Assembly (NCBI GenBank): GCA_018672315.1
Contig: CP076053.1
Location: 3,087,827-3,151,826, forward strand
Direction of reading: 5' to 3'
DNA length: 64,000 nucleotides
Source of the DNA: Nocardioidaceae bacterium
GTDB lineage: Bacteria > Actinomycetota > Actinomycetes > Propionibacteriales > Nocardioidaceae
Of this stretch, positions 42,057-50,703 are shown piece by piece. The first letter of the stretch is position 1. Every line of letters starts with the position of its first letter. The notes beneath the pieces were generated by a model, which ran no database searches, was not told the DNA's origin, and was given only the letters and a program-made list of their open reading frames with translations. Both the position numbers and the translations under genes were made by a program.

Positions 42057-43865
42057 TCACACCTCGGCCGTCGACGATCGCGCCTCAACCGCGTGTCGCC
42101 CGGACGAACGCAGCAGTACGAGGCCGAGGACCCCGGCGAGGATCGCGGCGACCGCCGCACCGTGGAAGACGGTGTGCTGCACCACGAGGCTGGCCTCGCG
42201 CAGCAGGTCGGTGTACGCCGCGCAGGTGCCGCCACCCGCGCAGACCTCCGCGGCCGGCGGCAGGTCGGCAACGCTCCTGAAGTAGAAGCGCGAGCCGATG
42301 GTGGTCAGCACGGAGATACCGACGAGCATCCCGACCATGCGCGCCACCACGACGAACGCGCTCGCCACACCGTGCGAGGCCGCGTCCGTCGCGGCGAGCA
42401 GGGCGTCGTTGATGGGCGCGAGGGAGAGCCCGAAGCCGAACCCGGCGAGCACCAGCGCGATCGTCGGCAGCCAGAAGTCCTGGAGGGTCTCGAGACCCCA
42501 CTGGCCCATCATCAGGAAGCCGACCGCGCTCATGAGCATGCCCGTGAGCGTCAGCACGCCGGCGGAGACCCCGCGCAGGGCGAGGCCACCGACGACGGCT
42601 CCGATCGGCAGGGCGATCAGAAGACGCATCAGCACGAGGGCGGCGTCGAGCTGCGAGTCACCGGCCATGGTGACGCGGGCGAACAGCGGGACGTCGACGA
42701 GGGCGGCGATCAGCGCGACGCCCACGAGCAGGCTGACCAGCAGCGAACCCCAGGCCGCTCGCGCCCGGAAGGTGCCGGCCGGGAACAACGGGCGCTCGGC
42801 CCGGCCCAGGTGCACGAGCAGGCCGACGGCGCCCAGCGCGGCGAGCACCAGCCACGCCAGCCCGGCGAGGGAGAGCACAGCCTCCTCGGGGTCGGCCGAG
42901 GCGAAGGCCAGGACGACACCACCGAGCGCGGCAGCGAGCCACAGGGCACCGACCAGGTCGGCCTCGCGGGCCGTACGCCACCAGTCGGCCGCCGGCAGCA
43001 GCGGACGCGTGGCGAGAGCGCTGCGTACCAGCAGGAGCACGAGCGCCGCCAGACCACCGAGCGCGAGCGGCGCGGCCCACCGGGACTCGCCGACGAGCGG
43101 GACGAACGGCAGCCCGAGGCTGACGCTGCTCGTCAGCGACGGCGGTTGGAGGAGCACGAGCAACCACGCCGCGAGGACGGCGGCGAGCAGGAGCCACGAC
43201 AGCGGATCACGCCGCCATCGCGACCCGTCCGTGGGCGAGGAAGCCACCGGTGCCGTCGAGGGCACCGCCATGGCGCGGATCGCCGCAGCGAGCACCAGGC
43301 CGACGGCCAGGTTGATCCAGAAGATCGTCTGCCACCGCGAGAACGCCAGCACGACTGCGCCGAACAGCGGACCGACCACGGCGCCGAGCTCCTGCACCGC
43401 CGAGACCAGTCCGAGGGGAAGCCCGCGGCGACCAGGGGGATAGAGGTCCGCGACGAGCGCCAGCGTGGCGGGCACCAGACCGCCGCCGCCCACGCCCTGG
43501 AAGAACCTGCCGACCACCATGCTGGGCAGGTCGTACGCCAGTGCCGTCACCGCGGAGCCCACCGCGAAGACCACCAGCGAGCCGACCAGCACCGGCACCC
43601 GTCCCCGGAGGTCGGCGATGCGTCCCACCAGGGGGAGCACCGCCACGTAGCCGAGCAGGAAGCCCGACACGATCGGCGCCGCTCGCTGGAGCTCGTCGAT
43701 CGAGAGCCCGGCGGTGGTCATCATGTCGGGCAGCGCGAGCACCACGACGTAGGTGTCGGCGGCCGCGAAGCCGACGGCGACGGCCGCGACGACCAGCAGC
43801 ACGAGACTCGCCACGGGCACCCTTGCTTGCACCCGCTCGTCGCCGAGCCCCGATCCGGCGGTCAC
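42057..43865 (-). CDS. MFS transporter, P55/DHA2-like drug and lipid exporter
   Basis: A 602-residue protein with about 14 hydrophobic helices. MFS motif A is LVGRIADLRGRVPVLVGS (about 80-97) and a motif C-like segment is LGAVVGPLFGAVV. Insertions between helices make it longer than mycobacterial P55 (about 520). It starts GTG 43865, 10 bp after the stop of an LprG-like lipoprotein gene; lipoprotein then 14-TM MFS is exactly the lprG-p55 (Rv1411c-Rv1410c) order. In mycobacteria the pair moves triacylglycerol or lipoglycan across the envelope and influences drug resistance. That role is inferred here from synteny; the sequence alone shows a proton-driven exporter. Confidence 0.82.
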   Translation of the reverse strand: MTAGSGLGDERVQARVPVASLVLLVVAAVAVGFAAADTYVVVLALPDMMTTAGLSIDELQRAAPIVSGFLLGYVAVLPLVGRIADLRGRVPVLVGSLVVFAVGSAVTALAYDLPSMVVGRFFQGVGGGGLVPATLALVADLYPPGRRGLPLGLVSAVQELGAVVGPLFGAVVLAFSRWQTIFWINLAVGLVLAAAIRAMAVPSTAPVASSPTDGSRWRRDPLSWLLLAAVLAAWLLVLLQPPSLTSSVSLGLPFVPLVGESRWAAPLALGGLAALVLLLVRSALATRPLLPAADWWRTAREADLVGALWLAAALGGVVLAFASADPEEAVLSLAGLAWLVLAALGAVGLLVHLGRAERPLFPAGTFRARAAWGSLLVSLLVGVALIAALVDVPLFARVTMAGDSQLDAALVLMRLLIALPIGAVVGGLALRGVSAGVLTLTGMLMSAVGFLMMGQWGLETLQDFWLPTIALVLAGFGFGLSLAPINDALLAATDAASHGVASAFVVVARMVGMLVGISVLTTIGSRFYFRSVADLPPAAEVCAGGGTCAAYTDLLREASLVVQHTVFHGAAVAAILAGVLGLVLLRSSGRHAVEARSSTAEV

Positions 43866-43875
43866 CGCGACCTGC

Positions 43876-44604
43876 TCAGGGGGCCGTGATCTGCGGCGAG
43901 ATGCCGTACTCGGTGATCAGCACCGTGTAGGTGATCGAGTCGGTGTCGGCCCCGTAGAACGGCCCCGTCAGCGTCGCCTTCGTGAGCCGCTGGTCGGCGT
44001 CGAGGGTGAAGGTGGCGTCGAAGTCCACCTGGTCGGGGGCCACCGGCACGATCGACTGCAGGGCCGCGCCGGGGAGCGAGGCGGCGTACCTCGTGACGAC
44101 GTCGGATCCCTCCCGCACCTGCTCACCCGGAGAGGTCTCCTCCGCCTCGGTCAGCAGCGAGGAGAGCCCGTCGGTGGGTCCGAAGAGCTGCGCCGGGTCG
44201 GGTGCCCCGAACTCGGCCGGGTCGACCTCCACGAACTCGGTCGTGAAGGGCAGGGTCGCGTACGTCGTGCCCTCGAGGGAGACGACCGGCACCGTCGCGC
44301 CCACCCCGGCGACCGACACCCTGATCTCTCCGTCGAAAGCGGGGGCGGAGGTGCCGACCCCGGTCGCCGAGAGCAGTCCGGTCGCCGAGGCAGGCAGCTC
44401 GGGCGTCGAGAGCTCGAGGCTGATGCCCGAGGTCCGGTCGAGCTGCTGCTTGGCCTGGGAGAGCGCCTGCGCGGGGGTGAGGCTCGGCTCCTCCTCGCCG
44501 CTGCACGCGGTCGTGACCAGCAGCACGGCGGCCAGCAGGGTCGGGAGCAGGGCGCGACGCCGCGTCGCGGCGGACGCGGACGGAGCGTACGGGGACACGG
44601 TCAT
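43876..44604 (-). CDS. LppX/LprAFG-family lipoprotein (LprG-like)
   Basis: A 242-residue secreted lipoprotein: basic n-region (ATRRRALLPT), hydrophobic core, and lipobox-like VTTAC with the acylated cysteine at 34. The mature part, SGEEEPSLTPAQALSQAKQQ onward, is an all-beta/alpha LprG fold of about 200 residues (RTSGISLELSTPELP, FDGEIRVSVAGVGATVPVV, FDATFTLDADQRLTKATLTG) that in mycobacteria binds triacylated lipids in a hydrophobic pocket. The lipobox -3 residue is Thr rather than Leu. Start ATG 44604, 4 bp beyond the topoisomerase stop; CACACT 6 bases upstream may be a leaderless -10. It is followed by the MFS gene. Confidence 0.82.
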   Translation of the reverse strand: MTVSPYAPSASAATRRRALLPTLLAAVLLVTTACSGEEEPSLTPAQALSQAKQQLDRTSGISLELSTPELPASATGLLSATGVGTSAPAFDGEIRVSVAGVGATVPVVSLEGTTYATLPFTTEFVEVDPAEFGAPDPAQLFGPTDGLSSLLTEAEETSPGEQVREGSDVVTRYAASLPGAALQSIVPVAPDQVDFDATFTLDADQRLTKATLTGPFYGADTDSITYTVLITEYGISPQITAP

Positions 44605-44608
44605 GCGT

Positions 44609-47122
44609 TCAGTGTGACGGGTCGGTGGTGCGACCGGCGACGAGCGCGCCGACAGGGCCTCCGAGCGCGGTGATCGGCTGCTCCAACGGTGTGCCCGAGC
44701 CGTCCCGGCGCTCGTCCACGGCGGGCAGCTCCAGCGGCGCACCCCCGGCCGTGGCCGCGCGTGCCGGACCGACGCCGACCCAGGCCCGTTCCAGACGGGC
44801 CTCACCCTTGAGGAAGCGGTGCGCACGGACGCCGCCGGTGGCCCGGCCCTTGGTCGGGAAGACCTGCGTGGTCGTGACCTTCACCGTGCCCGCGTCGTCG
44901 TCGAGCGTTCCCTCGACGGCCTCGGCGACGGTCACGACGACGGACGCGGGCTGCTCGTCGCCCTCGGCCGGGGCGACGAAGAGCCCCAGCAGCTGCTGCT
45001 TCGGCGCGAGCTTGATGCCGGCCACGCCACCCCCGGCCCGACCCTGGGGCCGCACGAGCGAGGCGTTGAAGCGCAGCAGCTGCGCGTCGGTGGTGACCAG
45101 GAAGAGGTCCTCCTCGCCGGTGGCGAGCTCGACGGCCGAGACGACCTCGTCCTTGTCGTCGAGGCCGATGACCTCGAAGGCCTCCTTGGTCGGGTACTCG
45201 GGCCGCGTCCGCTTGACCACACCGGCCCGGGTGCCGAGCACGAGGCCGGGGGAGTCCTCCGACAGCGAGCACAGAGCGAGGACGCGCTCCTTCTTCTCCA
45301 GGTCGACGAACTCCGTGACCGGCGCCCCGCCCTGCAGGTGCGGGTGGGAGGCGGTGCCCGGCAGGGTCGGCAGGTCGAGCACCGGCAGCCGCAGCACGCG
45401 CCCGAGCGTGGTGACGACGCCGACCTCGCCGCGCGCCGTGGCGATGACCGCCGAGGCGACGACGTCGTGCCGGGAGCGGTCGGCGGTGCCCACGGCCGAG
45501 GAGCCCGAGCCCCCGGGCTCGGACCGGTCGAGGGTACGGGCCATCAGGCCCGAGGCCGAGAGGTAGACGAAGCACGGGTCGTCGGCGACCTCCAGCGGCA
45601 CCGCTGCGGTCGAGGTCGCGCCGGAGGACTCCAGCAGCACCGTGCGCCGGGGGGTGCCGTAGGTCTTGGCCACCTCGGCGAGCTCGGTGGAGACGACCTT
45701 GCGGAGCTTGGTGTCGTCGCCGAGGATCTCCTCGAGCGCGGCGATGGTCTGCTGCAGCTCGTCACGCTCGCTCTCGAGCTCGATCGTGGAGAACTTCGTG
45801 AGCCGACGCAGGGGCATGTCGAGGATGTACGTCGCCTGCGGCTCGCTCAGGTCGAAGACCTGCATCAGCCGGGTGCGGGCGGTCGCGGCGTCGTCGGACC
45901 CCCGGATCAGGGCGATCACCTCGTCGATGTCGAGGATCGCGACGAGCAGGCCCTCGACCAGGTGCAGCCGGTCGGCGGCTTTCGCCCGCCGGAACTCCGA
46001 GCGGCGGCGTACGACCTCGAAACGGTGGTCGAGGAAGACCTGCAGCAGCTCGACGAGTCCCAGGGTGCGGGGCTGACCCTCCACGAGGGCGACGTTGTTG
46101 ATGCCGAAGGTGTCCTCCAGCGGCGTCTGCTTGTAGAGCTGCTCGAGCAGCGCCTCGGGGTGGTAGCCGTTCTTCACCTCGATGACCAGCCGCAGCCCCT
46201 TCTCGCGGTCCGAGAGGTCTTTGACGTCGCTGATGCCGGTGAGCTTCTTGGCCTGCACCTGGGTCTTGATCTTCTCGATGACCTTCTCGGTGCCCACGGC
46301 GTACGGCAGCTCGGTCACCACGATGCCCTTGCGTCGCGGCGTCAACGACTCGATCTTGGCCGTGGCGCGCATGCGGAAGGTGCCGCGGCCGGTCTCGTAC
46401 GCGTCGCGGATGCCGTCGAGGCCCACGATCTTGCCGCCCGTGGGGAGGTCGGGTCCGGGGACGAAGCGCATCAGGTCGGCGACGTCGGCCCGGGGGTGCG
46501 TGATCAGGTGCCGCAGCGCGGCGACGACCTCGACGAGGTTGTGCGGTGCCATGTTCGTCGCCATGCCGACGGCGATGCCCGTCGAACCGTTGACGACCAG
46601 GTGCGGGATCGCGGCGGGGAGCACCGAGGGCTCCATCTCGCGGGAGTCGTAGTTAGGTCGGAAGTCGACCGTGTCCTCCTCGATGGAGGCGGTCATCGAC
46701 AGGGCGGCGGGCGCCATGCGGCACTCGGTGTAGCGCATCGCCGCGGGCGGGTCGTCGGGCGAGCCGAAGTTGCCGTGGCCGTCGATGGTCGGCAGACGCA
46801 TCGCCCAGGGCTGCACGCAGCGCACGAGGGCGTCGTAGATGGCCCCGTCGCCGTGCGGGTGCAGCCGGCCCATGACCTCGCCGACCACACGGGCGGACTT
46901 CACGTGCCCACGGTCGGGCCGCAGGCTCATGTCGTTCATCGTGTAGAGGATCCGGCGCTGCACGGGCTTCAGACCGTCGCGGGCGTCGGGCAGCGCCCGG
47001 GAGTAGATGACGGAGTAGGCGTACTCCAGGAACGAGGAGCGCATCTCCTCACCGACGTCGGTGTCGAGGATGTGCTCCTCGAAGTCGTCCTCGGGCGGGG
47101 GAGCCTGCGTACGCCGTGCCAT
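44609..47122 (-). CDS. Type IIA topoisomerase subunit A (ParC/GyrA family)
   Basis: An 837-residue breakage-reunion subunit: YSVIYSRALPDARDGLKPVQ, VVGEVMGRLHPHGDGAIYDA, catalytic Tyr131 in AAMRYTECRM, and STGIAVGMATNMAPHNL. The C-terminal beta-pinwheel (about 515-800) contains RPQGRAGGGVAGIKL, a degenerate form of the GyrA box, so supercoiling activity may be weak and topoisomerase IV-like. The ATPase partner (ParE/GyrB type) is not in the window. Start ATG 47122. The LprG-like gene begins 4 bp after its stop. Confidence 0.9.
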   Translation of the reverse strand: MARRTQAPPPEDDFEEHILDTDVGEEMRSSFLEYAYSVIYSRALPDARDGLKPVQRRILYTMNDMSLRPDRGHVKSARVVGEVMGRLHPHGDGAIYDALVRCVQPWAMRLPTIDGHGNFGSPDDPPAAMRYTECRMAPAALSMTASIEEDTVDFRPNYDSREMEPSVLPAAIPHLVVNGSTGIAVGMATNMAPHNLVEVVAALRHLITHPRADVADLMRFVPGPDLPTGGKIVGLDGIRDAYETGRGTFRMRATAKIESLTPRRKGIVVTELPYAVGTEKVIEKIKTQVQAKKLTGISDVKDLSDREKGLRLVIEVKNGYHPEALLEQLYKQTPLEDTFGINNVALVEGQPRTLGLVELLQVFLDHRFEVVRRRSEFRRAKAADRLHLVEGLLVAILDIDEVIALIRGSDDAATARTRLMQVFDLSEPQATYILDMPLRRLTKFSTIELESERDELQQTIAALEEILGDDTKLRKVVSTELAEVAKTYGTPRRTVLLESSGATSTAAVPLEVADDPCFVYLSASGLMARTLDRSEPGGSGSSAVGTADRSRHDVVASAVIATARGEVGVVTTLGRVLRLPVLDLPTLPGTASHPHLQGGAPVTEFVDLEKKERVLALCSLSEDSPGLVLGTRAGVVKRTRPEYPTKEAFEVIGLDDKDEVVSAVELATGEEDLFLVTTDAQLLRFNASLVRPQGRAGGGVAGIKLAPKQQLLGLFVAPAEGDEQPASVVVTVAEAVEGTLDDDAGTVKVTTTQVFPTKGRATGGVRAHRFLKGEARLERAWVGVGPARAATAGGAPLELPAVDERRDGSGTPLEQPITALGGPVGALVAGRTTDPSH

Positions 47123-47197
47123 GTGGGCGATTCTCGCCGAGCCCCCGGCACCCGGCCCCGGCAGGGCCGGTCACCGGCGCGTCGCGTCCGTCCCGGG

Positions 47198-47203
47198 TAG
47201 ATT
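47198..47203 (+). promoter_or_regulatory. -10 box of the GNAT/acyl-CoA synthetase-like gene
   Basis: TAGATT, 7 bases, GTG 47211. Confidence 0.5.
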
Positions 47204-47210
47204 GCGGGAC

Positions 47211-50057
47211 GTGGCAGGCAGCACGGATCGGGACAGGTTGCGCGACACCCTGCCCCAACGCCCGGGGCAGGGGGACTACCCCGAGCACTGGGAGGCCGAC
47301 GTCGTCCTCCGCGATGGCCGCACCGCCCACCTGCGCCCGATCGAGGGCGAGGACGAGGAGCGGTTCGTCGCGTTCTACGAGACGGTCTCCGAGCAGTCGA
47401 AGTACCTGCGCTTCTTCTCCTCGCGGCCGCGGCTCTCGGCGAAGGACGTGGAGCACTTCACCCACGTCGACCACGACAAGCGGGTCTGCTTCGTGATGAC
47501 GCTGGCAGACCGGATCATCGGCGTGGGTCGCTACGAGACGGTCAAGCCGGGCGATGCCGAGGTCGCGTTCCTCGTCTCCGACGAGCACCACGGCCGCGGC
47601 ATCGGGCAGCTGCTGCTCGAGCACCTGGCCCAGGCCGGCCGCGAGCGCGGCGTGCAGCGCTTCAGCGCCGAGGTGCTGCCGGAGAACGCGCGGATGCTGC
47701 GGGTGTTCCGTGAGGCGGGCTACAAGGTGGCCGGCGGCTACGACGACGGCCTCGTCACCGTCGAGTTCCCGATCGATCCGACCGAGACGGCGATCGGGGT
47801 GATGCTCGACCGGGAGCACCGCAGCGAGTCCTCCTCGATCCGGGCCTTCCTCAATGCCCGGTCCGTCGCGGTCGTCGGCGCCTCGCGACGTCAGCAGACG
47901 GTCGGGCAGGCGCTCGTACGCAACCTCGTGCAGAGCGACTTCCAGGGTCGCGTCTTCGTGGTCAACCCCGCCGCCGAGGCCGTCTCGGGCGTACCGGCCT
48001 ACCCGACGGTCACCGACATCCCGCACGACGTCGACGTGGCGGTCGTCGCGGTCCCGGCCGACGCGGTCGCCGACGTCGTGCTCGACTGTGCCGCCAAGGG
48101 TGTGCACGGCCTGGTCGTGGTCTCCGCGGGCTTCGCCGAGACCGGTGAGGAGGGACGCAAGCGGCAGCGCCGCCTGGTCGGTCTCGCGCGCTCGTACGGC
48201 CTGCGGCTGATCGGCCCGAACGCACTCGGGGTCATCAACACCGCGGCGGACTCGCGCATGAACGCCTCGCTCTCGCCGCTGCTCCCGGACCGCGGTCGGG
48301 TCGGCTTCTTCTGCCAGTCCGGTGCGCTCGGCACGGCCATCCTCGAGAAGGTCCAGCGCCGTGGTCTGGGTCTGTCGACCTTCGTCTCGGCGGGCAACCG
48401 CGCGGACGTCTCCGGCAACGACCTGCTGCAGTACTGGGACGAGGACGACCACACCGAGGTCGTCCTGCTCTACCTGGAGTCGATCGGCAACCCGCGCAAG
48501 TTCTCCCGCATCGCCCGCCGGGTGAGCCGGCGCAAGCCGATCGTCGCGGTGCGCTCGGGTCGCGCGACGCAGGGCGTCCCGATGGGGCACGCGGTGCGTA
48601 CGCTCTCGGCCCCCGGCGCCGCCGTGGACGCCATGTTCCGGCAGGCGGGGGTCATCCAGGTCGACACGCTCGACGAGATGTTCGACGTCGCCCAGCTGCT
48701 CGCCCACCAGCCGCTGCCGCGCGGTGAGCGGGTGGCGATCGTCGGCAACTCCGACGCCCTGGGCCTGCTCGCCGCCGACGCGGCGGTCTCGGTCGGCCTG
48801 CAGGTCACCCGCAACGGGCTGCTCGGCGCCGACGCCACGGCCGAGGACTTCGAGCTCGCGCTCGACGCGGCCATCGACGACGACGAGGTCGACGCGGTCG
48901 TGGCGGTGTACGTCTCCGCCCTCACCACCGTCGGCGACGAGGTCGCCGACGTGCTCGCCGCCGTGGGGGAGCAGTCCGACAAGCCGCTGGTCAGCACCTT
49001 CCTCGGCACCGAGGGCGTCCCCGAGCTGTTGCGCATCCCCGACGTGGGCCGTGGCCTCGCCGGTCGCGGGTCGGTGCCGTCCTACCCGGCGGTCGAGGCC
49101 GCCGTGCGGGCGCTCGCCGAGGTGGTGTCGTACGCCGCGTGGCTGCGCGAGACCGAGGACGACCCGGAGCCGGGCACGCAGGTCGCCGCCGAGGCCGCTG
49201 GGACCGACGAGACCGACGAGGAGGAGCGCGACGACGCGGTCGAGGTCGGGCGGCCGCCCGCGATGGAGGACGCACCGGACGTGCGCGGCGCCCAGCGTCT
49301 GGTCGCCCAGCTCCTCATCGACCATCCCGAGGGCCATGACCTCTCCGGCGACGAGCTGCGCGAGCTGCTGGAGTGCTACGAGGTCGAGCTCTGGCCCGCG
49401 CGCCCGGTCGGGTCGGTGCAGGAGGCGTGCGAGGCGGCCGACCAGCTCGGGTGGCCGGTGGTGCTCAAGGCCACCACGGAGCGGTTGCGGCAGACCCCTG
49501 ACGCGAGCCACGTACGCCGCGACATCGAGGACCGCGACGAGCTCGCCGCGGCCTGGAAGACCCTGCTGGAGGCGCTGGACTCACCCGACGACCCCGCGTT
49601 CGTGGTGCAGCGTGGTGCCCGGCACGGGGTACCGGTCTCCATGGCGGCGACCGAGGACCCGCTGTTCGGCCCGGTGCTGTCGTTCGGCATCTCCGGTCCG
49701 CTGACCGACCTGCTCGGTGACCGGGTCTACCGCATCCCCCCGATGACCGAGCGGGACGCGGCGGCGATGGTGCGCGAGATCAAGGCCGCCCCGCTCCTGC
49801 ACGGGTACCGCGGCTCGGAGACCGTCGACCTGTCCTCGGTCGAACGGCTGCTGCTGCGCATCGCCCAGCTGAAGAACGACGTGCCCGAGGTGCGCCACCT
49901 GGACCTGTCGCTGGTGCTGGTCTCCACGCTGGGCGCCGCGGTGCTGACGGCGCACGGACGGGTCGAGGAGGTGCCGGACCACCGCGCCGAGTGGTTCGCA
50001 CGTCGTCTCTCCTCCATGCCCGGCGACGCCCTCGACGGGGTCGAGCAGCGCGGCTGA
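47211..50057 (+). CDS. GNAT acetyltransferase fused to NDP-forming acyl-CoA synthetase-like protein (Pat-like)
   Basis: A 948-residue protein. The N-terminal GNAT domain (about 25-200) has LRPIEGEDEERFVAFYETVS and the acetyl-CoA loop SDEHHGRGIGQLLLEHL. Then come a CoA-binding Rossmann domain (from about 215, SVAVVGASRRQQTVGQALV), a succinyl-CoA-ligase-like domain (IGPNALGVIN, FCQSGALGTAIL, VSAGNRADVSGNDLLQY), an acidic linker (about 640-685), and an ATP-grasp region (about 693-940). In bacteria such fusions include protein lysine acetyltransferases (Pat) controlling acyl-CoA synthetases; Salmonella Pat has GNAT at the C-terminus, here it is N-terminal. A true NDP-forming acyl-CoA synthetase activity is less likely but not excluded. 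GTG 47211 is set by the -10 box. Confidence 0.85.
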   Translation: MAGSTDRDRLRDTLPQRPGQGDYPEHWEADVVLRDGRTAHLRPIEGEDEERFVAFYETVSEQSKYLRFFSSRPRLSAKDVEHFTHVDHDKRVCFVMTLADRIIGVGRYETVKPGDAEVAFLVSDEHHGRGIGQLLLEHLAQAGRERGVQRFSAEVLPENARMLRVFREAGYKVAGGYDDGLVTVEFPIDPTETAIGVMLDREHRSESSSIRAFLNARSVAVVGASRRQQTVGQALVRNLVQSDFQGRVFVVNPAAEAVSGVPAYPTVTDIPHDVDVAVVAVPADAVADVVLDCAAKGVHGLVVVSAGFAETGEEGRKRQRRLVGLARSYGLRLIGPNALGVINTAADSRMNASLSPLLPDRGRVGFFCQSGALGTAILEKVQRRGLGLSTFVSAGNRADVSGNDLLQYWDEDDHTEVVLLYLESIGNPRKFSRIARRVSRRKPIVAVRSGRATQGVPMGHAVRTLSAPGAAVDAMFRQAGVIQVDTLDEMFDVAQLLAHQPLPRGERVAIVGNSDALGLLAADAAVSVGLQVTRNGLLGADATAEDFELALDAAIDDDEVDAVVAVYVSALTTVGDEVADVLAAVGEQSDKPLVSTFLGTEGVPELLRIPDVGRGLAGRGSVPSYPAVEAAVRALAEVVSYAAWLRETEDDPEPGTQVAAEAAGTDETDEEERDDAVEVGRPPAMEDAPDVRGAQRLVAQLLIDHPEGHDLSGDELRELLECYEVELWPARPVGSVQEACEAADQLGWPVVLKATTERLRQTPDASHVRRDIEDRDELAAAWKTLLEALDSPDDPAFVVQRGARHGVPVSMAATEDPLFGPVLSFGISGPLTDLLGDRVYRIPPMTERDAAAMVREIKAAPLLHGYRGSETVDLSSVERLLLRIAQLKNDVPEVRHLDLSLVLVSTLGAAVLTAHGRVEEVPDHRAEWFARRLSSMPGDALDGVEQRG

Positions 50058-50091
50058 CGGTCCCCGAGGGGCCACGTGCGAGGATGCGCCC

Positions 50092-50691
50092 ATGGTGGAG
50101 TTCCGTGCCACGCGCAGCGACCGGTCCCGCGACCTGGTCCGCGCCATCGAGCAGACCGGCTTCTACCCCGAGATCGTGGCCGACGCGGTGGCCTCGGCGC
50201 TGGCGGGGGAGGAGGTCGTGGCCTTCCACGTGCACCACGAGCCGACCTTCGACCACGACGAGGTCCGCCGGCACCTCACCGTCGTGGTCCTGACCGGCGG
50301 ACGCCTGATCGTCGCGCACACCGACGACCACGCCCCCGACGACCTGCTCCCCGAGCCGTACACGACGACGTCGACGGAGACCGTGCCGCTGGCCGAGGTG
50401 AAGTCGGTCGTGGTGAACCGCTACGTCGCGCAGCCCGAGCGCGCCGGGCGCGGCGTACGCCCCGAGGTCCGCGAGGCGGTGCTGACCGTGGGGTGGGGCA
50501 TGGTCTCGCGCGTCGACCTGGAGCCCGCCGTGTGTGCGGACCCGGAGTGCACGGCCGACCACGGACTGTCGGGAACGCTCTCGGGTGACGACTTCTCGAT
50601 CCGTGCGTCCGTCGCCGCCGACGGCCCCGACGCGGTGCCCTCGCTCCTCGACTTCGCCGAGCACCTGCAGCGGCTCACCCGTCGCGGCTGA
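50092..50691 (+). CDS. DUF5998 family protein
   Basis: A 199-residue soluble protein with the family pattern QTGFYPEIVADAVASALAGE, FDHDEVRRHLTVVVLTGGRL, YTTTSTETVPLAEVKSVVVN and DLEPAVCADPECTADHGLSG. The paired Cys and His in the last segment are conserved in the family and could bind metal. Function unknown. The order DUF5998-phosphodiesterase-thymidine kinase recurs in actinobacteria. GAGGAT 6 bases before ATG may be the -10 of a leaderless transcript. Confidence 0.85.
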   Translation: MVEFRATRSDRSRDLVRAIEQTGFYPEIVADAVASALAGEEVVAFHVHHEPTFDHDEVRRHLTVVVLTGGRLIVAHTDDHAPDDLLPEPYTTTSTETVPLAEVKSVVVNRYVAQPERAGRGVRPEVREAVLTVGWGMVSRVDLEPAVCADPECTADHGLSGTLSGDDFSIRASVAADGPDAVPSLLDFAEHLQRLTRRG

Positions 50692-50703
50692 GGTGGGCTG
50701 AGG

